Positions 53,020-61,732 are shown, numbered from the stretch's first letter. The stretch: DNA of 64,000 bases from Nereida ignava (GCF_001049735.1 NZ_CVPC01000002.1:1-64000); one strand, 5' to 3'. Notes: a model not told the origin generated them from the letters alone. Made by a program: numbers and translations.

Positions 53020-53094
53020 GTCCATGTCATTAGGGTCGAAATTTCGCCGTATTGCTCCTATATCGATTTTACGTAACGAGTTTGGAGTGATGGC

Positions 53095-53256
53095 ATGAAC
53101 CAGATTGTGAACATGGTAATGCGCATGGTGATGCGGCGCGTGATCGGCAAAGGTATAAGTGCGGGTATGAACGCGCTGAGCAAAGGCAAAAGCGCACCGC
53201 GCGGGGCAGGCCGTTCTGCGCCGCCGCCCACATCCAAAGACCGCGAGAAATACTAG
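53095..53256 (+). CDS. 53-residue basic peptide downstream of scpB
   Basis: A short frame encodes MNQIVNMVMRMVMRRVIGKG, then a Gly/Ser/Lys/Pro-rich tail ending SKDREKY. The N-terminal half could form an amphipathic Met- and Arg-rich helix. GGAG lies 7 nt before the ATG. It starts 75 bp after scpB. I do not recognise a named family; similar small peptides occur near scpB in relatives as far as I recall. Confidence 0.65.
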   Translation: MNQIVNMVMRMVMRRVIGKGISAGMNALSKGKSAPRGAGRSAPPPTSKDREKY

Positions 53257-53287
53257 GGCCGGTTTGCGGATTTACCCTGTGGGACTT

Positions 53288-53308
53288 GGATATTTTTGAA
53301 CAAAAGAA
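53288..53308 (+). repeat. Dispersed 21-bp element, copy 3
   Basis: It reads GGATATTT-TTG-AACAAAAGAA. It lies between the 53-residue peptide gene and the convergent dcd gene. With flanks (53281-53309) it matches copy 4 at 27 of 29 positions. Confidence 0.85.
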
Positions 53309-53327
53309 GTGCTGTGCCGCGCCAAGT

Positions 53328-54404
53328 TCAAGGCGTTTTGAAGTGCTTTGACAGCTTCAACCCTTGGCCCTGATAGTTGCTGGCGATCCCAGTGCCGTAA
53401 AGCTGATCTGGGACATCTGCCATGCGTTCATAGACCAAACGCCCCACAACTTGACCGTGTTCCAGCACAAATGGTGCCTCATGGCAGCGCACTTCAAGAA
53501 CGCCGCGCGAGCCTTGTCCACCTGCGTTTGCATGGCCAAACCCGGGATCGAAAAAGCCTGCGTAGTGTACGCGGAATTCGCCGACCATGGCCAGATAGGG
53601 TGCCATTTCGGCAGCGCAATCAGGCGGAATGGTGACGGCCTCACGGCTTACCAGAATGTAGAAAGCACCGGGATCAAGGATAATCCGTTCGTCCGTGGTG
53701 TAGATCGGCTCCCAATAATCGGCGGGCGGATAGTGCGCGATTTTATCAAGATCAATGACACCCGTATGAGGTTTTGCACGGTAGCCAACCAGACCTGTTG
53801 CAGTTGGTTTCAGATCAACCGAAAAGCCCAGACCGTTGTCGATATGGGCAGGGCCGTCCACAATGGGATCTTCTGCGTGCAGCTGTTTCAGCTCAATATC
53901 AGATAGGACCGAGGGCATTGCATCGCGGAAACGGATTTGGTTAAGCCGCTGTCCCGGGCGCACCAAAACGCTGAAGGAACGTGGACAGATTTCTGCATAA
54001 AGCGGTCCTGAGTAGCCCGCCGCAATGCGGTCGAACTCAACACCGCCATCTGTGATTGTGCGCGTCAGAAGATCAAGGCGGCCCGTGGATGATTTGGCGT
54101 TGGCCACAGCGGTGATGCCCGCGGGCAGATCAAGCGCCTCCATCAAGGGGACCACATATACCGCGCCTTTTTCAAGAACAGCACCGTCGGTCAGATCAAT
54201 GCGGTGCATCTCAAACTCGGCCAGCCGGTCAGCAACTGTGTTGCCTTCACCGGCCAAAAACGAGGCGCGAACACGGTAGGCAACAGTACCAAGACGCAAA
54301 TCAAGGCTGGCTGGTTGCAGTTGGGCGGGCAGAATCTCGGGCGATCCGATAAGCGCTTTGTCTTTGATCAGCTGTTCGATGTTTTGGCTGGCTAGAACGC
54401 CCAT
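53328..54404 (-). CDS. dcd: dCTP deaminase, long double-domain form
   Basis: Dcd deaminates dCTP to dUTP on the route to thymidylate. The 358-residue protein is about twice the usual 190, in line with the tandem DCD form of alphaproteobacteria. The first half has LQPASLDLRLGTVAYRV near residue 32, AVANAKSSTGRLDLLTRTI near 104 (conserved Ser-Arg) and YAEICPRSFSVLVRPG; the second half repeats the fold with LDPGAFYILVSREAVTIP near 245, EMAPYLAMVGEFRVHYAGFF and VLEVRCHEAPFVLEHGQ. I use the ATG at 54404 (MGVLASQNIEQL). Confidence 0.92.
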   Translation of the reverse strand: MGVLASQNIEQLIKDKALIGSPEILPAQLQPASLDLRLGTVAYRVRASFLAGEGNTVADRLAEFEMHRIDLTDGAVLEKGAVYVVPLMEALDLPAGITAVANAKSSTGRLDLLTRTITDGGVEFDRIAAGYSGPLYAEICPRSFSVLVRPGQRLNQIRFRDAMPSVLSDIELKQLHAEDPIVDGPAHIDNGLGFSVDLKPTATGLVGYRAKPHTGVIDLDKIAHYPPADYWEPIYTTDERIILDPGAFYILVSREAVTIPPDCAAEMAPYLAMVGEFRVHYAGFFDPGFGHANAGGQGSRGVLEVRCHEAPFVLEHGQVVGRLVYERMADVPDQLYGTGIASNYQGQGLKLSKHFKTP

Positions 54405-54471
54405 AGTATTGATCCTTATACACAAAACGCCCGCGCGACGGATCGCACAGGCGTTTTAATGTGGGTTGTTT

Positions 54472-54548
54472 TGGTCGGGCTAGCAGGACTCGAACCTGCG
54501 ACCTTCCGTCCCCCAGACGGACGCGCTACCAGGCTGCGCCATAGCCCG
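54472..54548 (-). tRNA. tRNA-Pro (anticodon GGG)
   Basis: On the minus strand a 77-nt cloverleaf forms. The acceptor strands CGGGCTA and TAGCCCG pair fully, then A and an encoded CCA. The anticodon stem CCGTC/GACGG closes a seven-base loop TGGGGGA-like with GGG, and the T-loop is TTCGAGT. It is the second proline tRNA of the window; D-arm and variable region match the UGG gene closely. Confidence 0.95.
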
Positions 54549-54656
54549 CTCACAGGGTCTATAGCGTCAAGAATGGGGCGGACACAAGCGTCATTTGCAC
54601 GAATATTGGCAAAGCACGGGCACGGGTTCGTCAGGGGCATGTGACTGGTCATGAAC

Positions 54657-55490
54657 CTACTTGGCCGCATCCATTTTCGCGGCAAGGGCGGCGAGACGGT
54701 CATGAAGGGGGCGTATGGATTGGGCTTTGCCACGCAAAGCGTTAGGTGATGTTTGGGCAATGAGCCCGCCAATTGTTGGTCCTTGCGCAAGCTCGGTGTC
54801 CGTTGGATCCGCAGGCGTCTGAACTGGCGTGATTTGTGCTTTTGCAGGCTCGTTTGGTGTTTGCGCATCAAGCGAAGCGGCCGCAGGAAAGCTGACGATG
54901 TCAGCCTCGGGGGTAGGGGTTTCGTCGATAACAGGCACATCAATCGCAGCGGGCGCCTCGGTCGTGGGGGCTGGCTTTGGTTCAGCCTGAGGCGGAGCGT
55001 CCGCTGCGTCATTAGGCCCAACCTGATTATCGGTTGGCTCATCGGGGAAGAACGACGCTTGTAGTCCAGCAGGGGTGTCTTCCACGCGGAAATCATTCGG
55101 TTGCTCTGCCGCGGGCTCTATTTCTTGGGGTGCCTCAGCGGGTGTGGGGTCTGGTGCGTGCGGGGGTGTAGATGTGCTTGCTTGGGGGGCGGCAATCGCC
55201 TCGCCTTGCTCAAATGGGAGCGGGCGGGAGTGTTCGGAAATGGTATTGGCGCCGCTCTCGGACATCATCTTTTGAACGCCCTTGATGGTCATCCCGTCAT
55301 CATGCAGCAATTTACGTACGCCGCCCAACACACGCATATCTGCGGGGCGATAATACCGGCGTCCGCCTGCGCGCTTTACGGGCTTTACGGCCGCAAATTT
55401 ACTCTCCCAATAGCGCAGCACGTGAGGGGCCACGTCAAGCCACTCAGCCACTTCCGAGATTGTGCGAAATGCGTCTTTGGTTTTGGCCAT
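54657..55490 (-). CDS. MerR family transcriptional regulator with long Pro/Ala tail
   Basis: A 277-residue protein: N-terminal MerR helix-turn-helix (about 8-78: [40 protein letters not shown] and [12 protein letters not shown]), then about 160 residues of Pro/Ala/Glu/Thr-rich low-complexity sequence and a short conserved end [15 protein letters not shown]. No metal-binding Cys residues are present, so it is not a metal sensor. It follows ihfA on the same strand by 12 bp, the usual place in the rpmF-plsX-fabH-ihfA cluster. Its target is unknown. Confidence 0.9.
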   Translation of the reverse strand: MAKTKDAFRTISEVAEWLDVAPHVLRYWESKFAAVKPVKRAGGRRYYRPADMRVLGGVRKLLHDDGMTIKGVQKMMSESGANTISEHSRPLPFEQGEAIAAPQASTSTPPHAPDPTPAEAPQEIEPAAEQPNDFRVEDTPAGLQASFFPDEPTDNQVGPNDAADAPPQAEPKPAPTTEAPAAIDVPVIDETPTPEADIVSFPAAASLDAQTPNEPAKAQITPVQTPADPTDTELAQGPTIGGLIAQTSPNALRGKAQSIRPLHDRLAALAAKMDAAK

Positions 55491-55502
55491 CGGGCCGACC
55501 CC

Positions 55503-55805
55503 TTAGGATTTGTTGCCGTCTGCGACACGCGCTTTCATCAGATGCGAGGGGCGGAACGTCAAAACACGGCGGGGCGGAATAGCGGCAGCCTCGCCTGTTT
55601 TGGGATTACGGCCTTCACGGGCGGCTTTTTCGCGGACGGAAAATGTACCAAACGAGCTGATTTTCACTTGCTCGCCACGCACTAATGCGTCGGACATTTC
55701 ATCGAGTACGGTTTCGACAAGGCCTGCGCTTTCGTTACGTGAAAGACCAACCTCGCGGAACACAGCCTCAGATAGATCCATGCGCGTAAGTGTTTTATCG
55801 ACCAT
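55503..55805 (-). CDS. ihfA: Integration host factor, alpha subunit
   Basis: IHF is a sequence-specific DNA-bending heterodimer. The 100-residue protein has [20 protein letters not shown] near residue 6, [20 protein letters not shown] near 47 and the beta-arm [20 protein letters not shown] with the intercalating Pro, typical of IhfA rather than HU. It lies 90 bp behind fabH and 12 bp before the merR gene. Confidence 0.95.
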   Translation of the reverse strand: MVDKTLTRMDLSEAVFREVGLSRNESAGLVETVLDEMSDALVRGEQVKISSFGTFSVREKAAREGRNPKTGEAAAIPPRRVLTFRPSHLMKARVADGNKS

Positions 55806-55895
55806 TTATACGTCCCCCAGACTTATGAGAGCGACTTTGACCCATGGTAATTTGTGAGTCAATAACAACAGCTTAGAACAGGCAGCTGAGGCGCT

Positions 55896-56876
55896 TTACC
55901 AGCGCAATACAACTGACCCCCACGCCAAACCACCGCCAATGGCCTCTGTGACCAGCAAATCACCCGCTTTGATCTGACCGCGCTCAACGCCCACAGATAG
56001 CGCCAGCGGGATAGATGCGGCTGATGTGTTGCCGTGATCAGGCACTGTTACCACAACACGCTCCATGGGGAGGCCCATCTTGGTGGCGGTGGCTTTGATG
56101 ATGCGTAAATTGGCTTGGTGGGGCACAACCCACGCGACGTCATCTGCGGTTACGTCGCATTTCGCCATAGCGGTGTGTGCGGTGGCGGCCAGTTTTTCAA
56201 CGGCGTGGCGGAAGACTTCCTTGCCTTCCATGCGCAGCTTGCCCGCGTCGGGCGCATTAACACCGCCGTCTACGTAAAGGATGTCGCGGTAGCTGCCGTC
56301 GCTGTTCAGGTCCGTGGCCAGAATACCGCGGTCGGCTTTGGTGCCATCCCCTGTGCTGCGCTCAATGATCAGCGCACCTGCGCCGTCGCCGAACAGCACA
56401 CAGGTGCCACGGTCGGTCCAATCCATAATGCGACTGAATGTTTCCGCGCCGATCACCAATACACGTTCCGCTTGCCCAGAAATCACCAGCGCGTTGGCAT
56501 TGGCCAGTGCAAAGACAAAACCCGCACAGACCGCTTGGATGTCAAACGCAAAGCCGCTTTTCATGCCCAGTTCGGCCTGAACCATGGTGGCGGCAGACGG
56601 GAAAGTCAGGTCAGGCGTAGATGTGGCGACGATCAGCGCGTCAATGTCGCTTGCTTCAAGGCCTGCCATTTTAAGGGCATTCTGCGCAGCAGCAGCAGCC
56701 ATTTGCGAGGTCGTCTCACCCTCAGCGGCAAAATGACGGCGCTCAATGCCGGAGCGTGCTTTGATCCACTCGTCTGTGGTGTCTAGCGTTTTCTCGAACT
56801 CAGAGTTTGGAACAACGCGGGTCGGCAGGTAATGACCAACCCCTCGAACAACAGCACGGACAGTGTCTTGGGTCAT
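55896..56876 (-). CDS. fabH: 3-oxoacyl-[acyl-carrier-protein] synthase III
   Basis: FabH starts fatty-acid synthesis by condensing acetyl-CoA with malonyl-ACP. The 326-residue thiolase-fold enzyme has the catalytic Cys in IQAVCAGFVFALANANAL near residue 113, His in VVPHQANLRIIKATA near 245 and Asn in VPDHGNTSAASIPLAL near 275. It begins 3 bp after plsX ends, so they are coupled. Confidence 0.96.
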   Translation of the reverse strand: MTQDTVRAVVRGVGHYLPTRVVPNSEFEKTLDTTDEWIKARSGIERRHFAAEGETTSQMAAAAAQNALKMAGLEASDIDALIVATSTPDLTFPSAATMVQAELGMKSGFAFDIQAVCAGFVFALANANALVISGQAERVLVIGAETFSRIMDWTDRGTCVLFGDGAGALIIERSTGDGTKADRGILATDLNSDGSYRDILYVDGGVNAPDAGKLRMEGKEVFRHAVEKLAATAHTAMAKCDVTADDVAWVVPHQANLRIIKATATKMGLPMERVVVTVPDHGNTSAASIPLALSVGVERGQIKAGDLLVTEAIGGGLAWGSVVLRW

Positions 56877-56879
56877 GCG

Positions 56880-57974
56880 TCAGCTTTCTTCTTTATCCAG
56901 ATCAGCCGCAAGCTCATTTGCAGTGGCGATGCGTTTGGCAAGTTTGCGGTTGAAATCCGATTGTGACAAGCGCGATGCAAGATGAATTGCGCTGGCCATG
57001 CCAAGGACGTCGGACGAGCCGTGGGATTTCACAACTGTGCCGTTAAGCCCCAAAAACACACCACCGTTCACGCGGCGCGGGTCAATCCGGCGCGCCAATC
57101 GGCGCAGCGAGGGCAGGGCCAAAAGGGCTGCAAGGCGCGAAAGAGGCGTGTGCCGGAAGGCCTTGCCCAAAAAGTCGCGGATCAGGCTGGCGGTCCCTTC
57201 ACCGGTTTTCAGCGCAACATTGCCCGTAAAACCATCGGTCACAATCACGTCCACTTTGTCAGACGGAATATCGCCGCCCTCCACAAAACCCACGTAATCA
57301 AGTTTTGACTTTTTCGCAGCACGGCGCAGCAATTCATGGGCGACTTTTAGTTCGGCGCGGCCCTTATGTTCTTCGGTGCCGACGTTCAAAAGCCCCACAC
57401 GCGGGGTTTCAAGGTCCAGACCGTTACGGGCATAGGACGCGCCCATCATGGCGTATTGCAAAAGATCATGTTCGTCGGCGCGAATATCTGCACCTACATC
57501 CAGCATTACGTTAAAGCCGGAGGGGTTCCGTGAGGGCCACAAACACGCAATCGCGGGGCGGTTCACCCCATCGACTTTGCGCAGACGGATCATGGAAATC
57601 GCCATAAGCGCGCCGGTATTGCCGCATGAAACTGCAACATCCGCGTCACCTGTGCGCACCGCTTCAATGCACGACCACATGGAGGTGTCTTTACCGCTGC
57701 GCAAAACTTGTGAGGGTTTGTCCGCCATTTCGACCACGCCCGCACAATCGCGCAGCTCAACCACATCGCCAAGACGGCGGCGATCAAGCAGGGGGGTCAG
57801 GACGCTGGCTTGGCCGTGCAAGATAAACCGCAAAGACGGATCTTTCTTGGCACAACGTGCAAGACCCGCAACAACAGTCGCGGGTCCATTATCGCCACCC
57901 ATGGCGTCAACTGAGACAACCGTGTGACTGCGTGTGGTATCCTCGATCTGTTTGATCTGGGGTTGGTCGGTCAT
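56880..57974 (-). CDS. plsX: Phosphate acyltransferase PlsX
   Basis: PlsX makes acyl-phosphate from acyl-ACP, the acyl donor for PlsY in phospholipid synthesis. The 364-residue protein shows VVSVDAMGGDNGPATVVAGL near residue 18, AVSCGNTGALMAISMIRL near 110, NVGTEEHKGRAELK near 200 and VTDGFTGNVALKTGEGTASL near 240. It lies between rpmF (51 bp) and fabH (3 bp), the standard order. Confidence 0.96.
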   Translation of the reverse strand: MTDQPQIKQIEDTTRSHTVVSVDAMGGDNGPATVVAGLARCAKKDPSLRFILHGQASVLTPLLDRRRLGDVVELRDCAGVVEMADKPSQVLRSGKDTSMWSCIEAVRTGDADVAVSCGNTGALMAISMIRLRKVDGVNRPAIACLWPSRNPSGFNVMLDVGADIRADEHDLLQYAMMGASYARNGLDLETPRVGLLNVGTEEHKGRAELKVAHELLRRAAKKSKLDYVGFVEGGDIPSDKVDVIVTDGFTGNVALKTGEGTASLIRDFLGKAFRHTPLSRLAALLALPSLRRLARRIDPRRVNGGVFLGLNGTVVKSHGSSDVLGMASAIHLASRLSQSDFNRKLAKRIATANELAADLDKEES

Positions 57975-58025
57975 ACCGCCTCACACGCGCCTTTGGTTAA
58001 TCGGTTTGGTTTACTGAAAAGCAGC

Positions 58026-58235
58026 TTACGCCGCGTCTTCGTCATCCAACTCGATTTCTTCAACCAATGCCACAACTTCTTTGTCGTCGTAGTGGCCGCA
58101 CGAAGCGCAAACGTGGTGTGGACGCTTCAGTTCGCCACAGTTTGTGCACTCGTTCGGGTTGCCAGCAACCAACGCGTCATGTGCGCGGCGGTTGTTGCGA
58201 CGTGATTTCGAAATCTTATTCTGGGGGACAGCCAT
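58026..58235 (-). CDS. rpmF: 50S ribosomal protein L32
   Basis: A 69-residue ribosomal protein starting [20 protein letters not shown]. It has a CxxC pair CTNC and a second pair CASC around KRPHHV, so it is the zinc-binding form of L32. The acidic C-terminus ([12 protein letters not shown]) is typical of alphaproteobacteria. It heads rpmF-plsX-fabH-ihfA-merR. The DUF177 gene that usually precedes it is 2.8 kb away with a terminator of its own. Confidence 0.96.
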   Translation of the reverse strand: MAVPQNKISKSRRNNRRAHDALVAGNPNECTNCGELKRPHHVCASCGHYDDKEVVALVEEIELDDEDAA

Positions 58236-58647
58236 GTCTCAACCTCAGGTGTCTGCGGACGGCCCGCAGGGCGCCCTAGGTAAATATTCAATCTGCTCTG
58301 AGCGGCGCGATAGGGGATTCCCGAGCGACTGTCCAGACGATGTATGTTTCAGAACCGCGACGTATAGTCAGAAATTGCATTGGCGCAAGTATTTTCGCAC
58401 GCATTTCAGCGCAGTACCTCGCGGCATAGGCTGTCTTTATGGTCTTGGCAGCGCAAAGCGGGTCTGGGTTGCCAAAGTTAAGCCCTGTTTTGGCGGCCCT
58501 TGCCTACAATTTGCGAATGCTAACGCGGGAATTAGTATCTGGCAATGTCTGGTCAAACGCCTGATCTGGGGTAGGTTAGTGCCCAAGTGCGCATCATATT
58601 TTCGGTGCGGCTCACGTATTTTTACCCTTGGTAAAGGACCATATCGA
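58236..58647. other. 412-bp intergenic region between rpmF and the ABC binding protein
   Basis: The region separates two divergent transcripts and must contain the rpmF promoter and the promoter of the binding-protein gene. I see no credible gene, repeat or RNA in it. One long open frame from 58144 crosses it in frame with the binding protein but lacks a resemblance to anything and overlaps rpmF on the other strand. Confidence 0.6.
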
Positions 58648-60225
58648 ATGACTAATTTTGCGACCAAGACAACGCTTGCGGGGGTGCTGGCGCTTAGCAC
58701 CGCGTTTGGCGCGCAGGCCGAAACGTTTCGGTGGGCGGGCAACACTGATCCACAAACCATGGACCCTCACGCGGTAAACTCTGCGCCGGTTCTGGGCTTT
58801 TTGAACAACGTCTACGAGGGCCTTGTGCGCCGCGGCAAAGATATGGCGATCGAGCCTGCGCTTGCCACGTCATGGGAGCCGATCGGCAACGGCGAGGGCT
58901 GGCGGTTTAACTTGCGTCAGGGCGTAAAGTTCCACGGCGGCGAGGATTTCACCGCTGAGGATGTGCTTTTCAGCTATCAGCGCGCCTCAGGCCCGTCTGC
59001 GGATACCTCAAGCTGGTTCTCGCCTGTCTCTGACGTGAAAGTCGTGGATGACTTCACTGTCGACATTATGACCAAAGCGCCCAATCCGATTTTCCCCGAC
59101 AGCATCGCTAACTGGATGATCATGGACAGCGGATGGGCCGAGGCAAATGATGTGGTCGCCCCCACGAAAGAAGGCGAAAACCACGCCACACTTAACGCCA
59201 ACGGCACCGCCGCCTTTATGCTGACCGAGCGTCAGCCGGGCCTTCGCACTGTTCTTACGCCATTTGACGGATGGTGGGGCGAGGCAGAGCATAACGTGAC
59301 TGAGGCGGTATTTACGCCCATCCAAAACAGCGCAACGGCCGTGGTCGCGTTGTTGTCGGGTGACGTGGACATGATCAACCCCGTCCCGATCCAAGACGCC
59401 AGCCGCCTTTCCGGTGACGCCAATGTAAAAGTGATCCAAGGCATTGAGGCCCGCGTTATCATGCTGGGCGTGCCCCACGCGGCGGATACGCTGAAATACG
59501 GCACTGACGCAGGTCAGCCGAACCCGTTCAAAGACGTACGCGTTCGCAAGGCGGTTGCATCGGCCATCAACGTACCGGCGATTTTGCAAACCATCATGCG
59601 CGGCAACGCAGAGCCCGCCAATCAGTTGGTGAGCCCCGCAATGCGCGGCTATACCGAAAACCTTGGTGCGACAAACGGTGCTGCGGTGGGTGATGCCAAA
59701 GCGTTGCTTGCTGAGGCGGGCTATGCGGACGGGTTCTCGTTCGGCCTGAAATGCCCCAATGACCGCTATCTGAACGATGAGGCGGTCTGTCAGGCGGTCG
59801 TTGGTATGCTGGCGCAAATCGGTCTTGATGCGCAACTTGAGGCAATGCCCGTGCGCAACTACTGGCCAGAGCTACGCGAAGATAACTTTGACATGTATCT
59901 TCTGGGCTGGTCGCCCGGCACTTTTGACGCAGAGCACCCGATCCGTTTCCTTGCCAGCACACCTAATGCTGAGAAAAAGCTGGGCAGCTGGAACTTTGGT
60001 GACTATTCAAACGCGCGCGTTGATGCGCTGTTGCCAATGATCCAATCGGAAATCGACGATGCAAAACGCCAAGCGATGCTGGACGAAGTGGCGACCATCC
60101 TGAAGGATGAGCAAGCCTATGTGCCGCTTTATGTGCAACCGCTTGTTTGGGGTGCGCGCAGCAACATTGAGCTGACACAACGCCCCGACAACTTCTTTAT
60201 CCTGCGGTGGGTAAGCGTGAACTAA
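58648..60225 (+). CDS. Peptide/nickel-type ABC transporter substrate-binding protein (orphan)
   Basis: A 525-residue periplasmic binding protein of family 5 (SBP_bac_5). The signal peptide is about residues 1-23 (LAGVLALSTAFGAQA, cleaved before ETFRW). Typical blocks follow: DPQTMDPHAVNSAP, FLNNVYEGLVRRG, WRFNLRQGVKFHGGEDFTAE near 90, NPFKDVRVRKAVASAIN near 292 and EQAYVPLYVQPLVWGARS near the end. AAAGGA lies about 9 nt before the ATG at 58648. No permease or ATPase genes accompany it; a terminator follows directly. The ligand (peptide, metal chelate or other) is unknown. Confidence 0.93.
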   Translation: MTNFATKTTLAGVLALSTAFGAQAETFRWAGNTDPQTMDPHAVNSAPVLGFLNNVYEGLVRRGKDMAIEPALATSWEPIGNGEGWRFNLRQGVKFHGGEDFTAEDVLFSYQRASGPSADTSSWFSPVSDVKVVDDFTVDIMTKAPNPIFPDSIANWMIMDSGWAEANDVVAPTKEGENHATLNANGTAAFMLTERQPGLRTVLTPFDGWWGEAEHNVTEAVFTPIQNSATAVVALLSGDVDMINPVPIQDASRLSGDANVKVIQGIEARVIMLGVPHAADTLKYGTDAGQPNPFKDVRVRKAVASAINVPAILQTIMRGNAEPANQLVSPAMRGYTENLGATNGAAVGDAKALLAEAGYADGFSFGLKCPNDRYLNDEAVCQAVVGMLAQIGLDAQLEAMPVRNYWPELREDNFDMYLLGWSPGTFDAEHPIRFLASTPNAEKKLGSWNFGDYSNARVDALLPMIQSEIDDAKRQAMLDEVATILKDEQAYVPLYVQPLVWGARSNIELTQRPDNFFILRWVSVN

Positions 60226-60250
60226 TCACGCATAAGCTCTGAAATTTTAG

Positions 60251-60286
60251 ACGGGCGTCTCATGTGTGGGGCGCCCGTTTTCTTTT
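60251..60286 (+). terminator. Intrinsic terminator after the ABC binding protein
   Basis: ACGGGCG (60251-60257) pairs with CGCCCGT (60272-60278), extended inward by weaker pairs, then TTTCTTTT. It starts 25 bp after the stop codon. Confidence 0.8.
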
Positions 60287-60298
60287 GTGCAGAGCGCC

Positions 60299-60925
60299 TC
60301 AGACGCCGCGGTTTTGCACCAAATGTGCAAGGTCAGTCGCACCAGTTTCCGCCAAGCCGCGCTCAACGCTGCTGCGGTCTGCGGGTGTTTTGTTCTGGCT
60401 CATTTTCCACGTGCCTTGCAGATCATCGATGATAATCTCAAAGCCCACCAAACCGCGCAGCATCCGCGCCACATAATCATCAGGGGCGTCGGTCACAGCC
60501 CACGGTTGGGGGCGGTTTTGCTCATGGGCGTCGGTCAACTCATGCAGATGGCGCATCAACCATTCGGGATCGCGCTTGAACGTCAGGGTCCCGCGGGCGT
60601 GTACGCCCCCGTAATTCCACGTGGGCACTACTTTGCCGTGCTCTTTTTTTGAGGCATACCACGCAGGCGTCACATAGGTTTGCGGCCCTTGGAACAGGCA
60701 AAGCACCTCAATAGGGCCGGACGTTTCGCGAAAAAGCGGGTTCGACACAGCAATATGCCCGTGCAGCGCACCTAAGGGATCGACACTGCTGTGCACCACA
60801 AGCGGAACGTGATCGGCGCTTAGGCTGCCTGTGGCGTGCGACACGACCGCGGCAAAAGGGTGCTCGGTCATCATCGCGTGCATCACGTCAACGCGGGTCT
60901 CGCTGAATGCCTCGGGCTGGCGCAT
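60299..60925 (-). CDS. PaiB-like FMN-binding negative regulator
   Basis: A 208-residue protein of the PaiB family, split-barrel proteins that bind FMN and were first described as repressors of sporulation and protease genes. Family blocks are ADHVPLVVHSSVDPLGALHG near residue 37, HIAVSNPLFRE, YVTPAWYASKKEHGKVVPTW near 82 and NYGGVHARGTLTF near 102, with FEIIIDDLQGTWKMSQNK near 162. Whether it regulates genes here is unknown. Convergent with the ABC binding protein. Confidence 0.9.
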   Translation of the reverse strand: MRQPEAFSETRVDVMHAMMTEHPFAAVVSHATGSLSADHVPLVVHSSVDPLGALHGHIAVSNPLFRETSGPIEVLCLFQGPQTYVTPAWYASKKEHGKVVPTWNYGGVHARGTLTFKRDPEWLMRHLHELTDAHEQNRPQPWAVTDAPDDYVARMLRGLVGFEIIIDDLQGTWKMSQNKTPADRSSVERGLAETGATDLAHLVQNRGV

Positions 60926-61022
60926 GGGGTGTCCTTACTGTGGCTACTGGGCAATTTGGTACTGCTGTGAGATGGTTAGCAGCCCTGTGGCTGCTCGCCA
61001 AATATTTATGATAAAGCGTCGC

Positions 61023-61053
61023 AAAAAAAAGCAGGGGGCAGGTTTCATCCCCC
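61023..61053 (-). terminator. Intrinsic terminator of the DUF177 gene
   Basis: On the minus strand GGGGG (61053-61049) and CCCCC (61038-61034) with a 10-nt loop are followed by TGC and eight T residues (61030-61023). It lies 14 bp beyond the DUF177 stop and separates this gene from rpmF. Confidence 0.75.
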
Positions 61054-61066
61054 AACAAAAAACGCG

Positions 61067-61636
61067 TTAGTCTTTGGTGCCCTTAAGCAAATCTGCAAGC
61101 CCCGCGAACGGCTTTGCCTGCTCGTCGGTCATGGCTTCTTTTTCGGGTTCAGTCACCGCAATTTTCACCGGACCTGAGCCTTCGATGCGCGGAAATGCGG
61201 GCACCGATAGGGTCAGCGCCTCGAACAAGACATGCATCAGATCAACCGCTTCGGGCAGGGGCTCAATGCGGTCGTCCTCGGGCATCTCAATTTCTGTGGC
61301 TTCATCAACGGCGGGTGGGTTGGCCGTGTAAATCCGCTCAAGCGGCTCATCGATGCGGGTGGTCACGGGCTCAAGCGTCGCCACGCAGGGTTGCGTAACG
61401 GTCGCGCCAAGCTGTGCGGTCAAATGCCAGTCGTTCTTGCCTTTGGGGGTGATTTTCCCCTCAAGGCGTACTTTGCGAAGGCTCTCCACCCCAAGATCGG
61501 CGCGCAGATCAGCCAACAGCGCGTCGTGATCCGCACCTGTGGGCGTGACGGTGAAATGCGTGGGCTTGCGCGAGGCCAATTCTGACAGGCGCAAAATATG
61601 GGCCGCGGGTGGGGTAGGCTGGTCTGGCGCAGTCAT
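61067..61636 (-). CDS. yceD: DUF177 (YceD) family protein
   Basis: A 189-residue acidic protein of the DUF177 family, linked in many bacteria to 23S rRNA processing and usually encoded directly before rpmF. Conserved parts are RLEGKITPKGKNDWHLTAQL near residue 60, TVTQPCVATLEPVTTRIDEP with its single Cys near 88 and AVDLMHVLFEALTLSVPAFP near 130. I use the ATG at 61636. Here it has its own terminator and is not followed by rpmF. Confidence 0.88.
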   Translation of the reverse strand: MTAPDQPTPPAAHILRLSELASRKPTHFTVTPTGADHDALLADLRADLGVESLRKVRLEGKITPKGKNDWHLTAQLGATVTQPCVATLEPVTTRIDEPLERIYTANPPAVDEATEIEMPEDDRIEPLPEAVDLMHVLFEALTLSVPAFPRIEGSGPVKIAVTEPEKEAMTDEQAKPFAGLADLLKGTKD

Positions 61637-61732
61637 CGGGATTTCCATTCTTGAACACTCGAGTGTGCCGATATAGGTCTATTAACACAGAACGCCAACC
61701 CACGCGCGCTCGGATAAAGGGTCACACTGGTT

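Noticed and set aside
59008-59835. 275-codon open frame on the minus strand inside the ABC binding protein
   Set aside because: Antisense to a well-supported gene, no ribosome-binding site and no domain resemblance.
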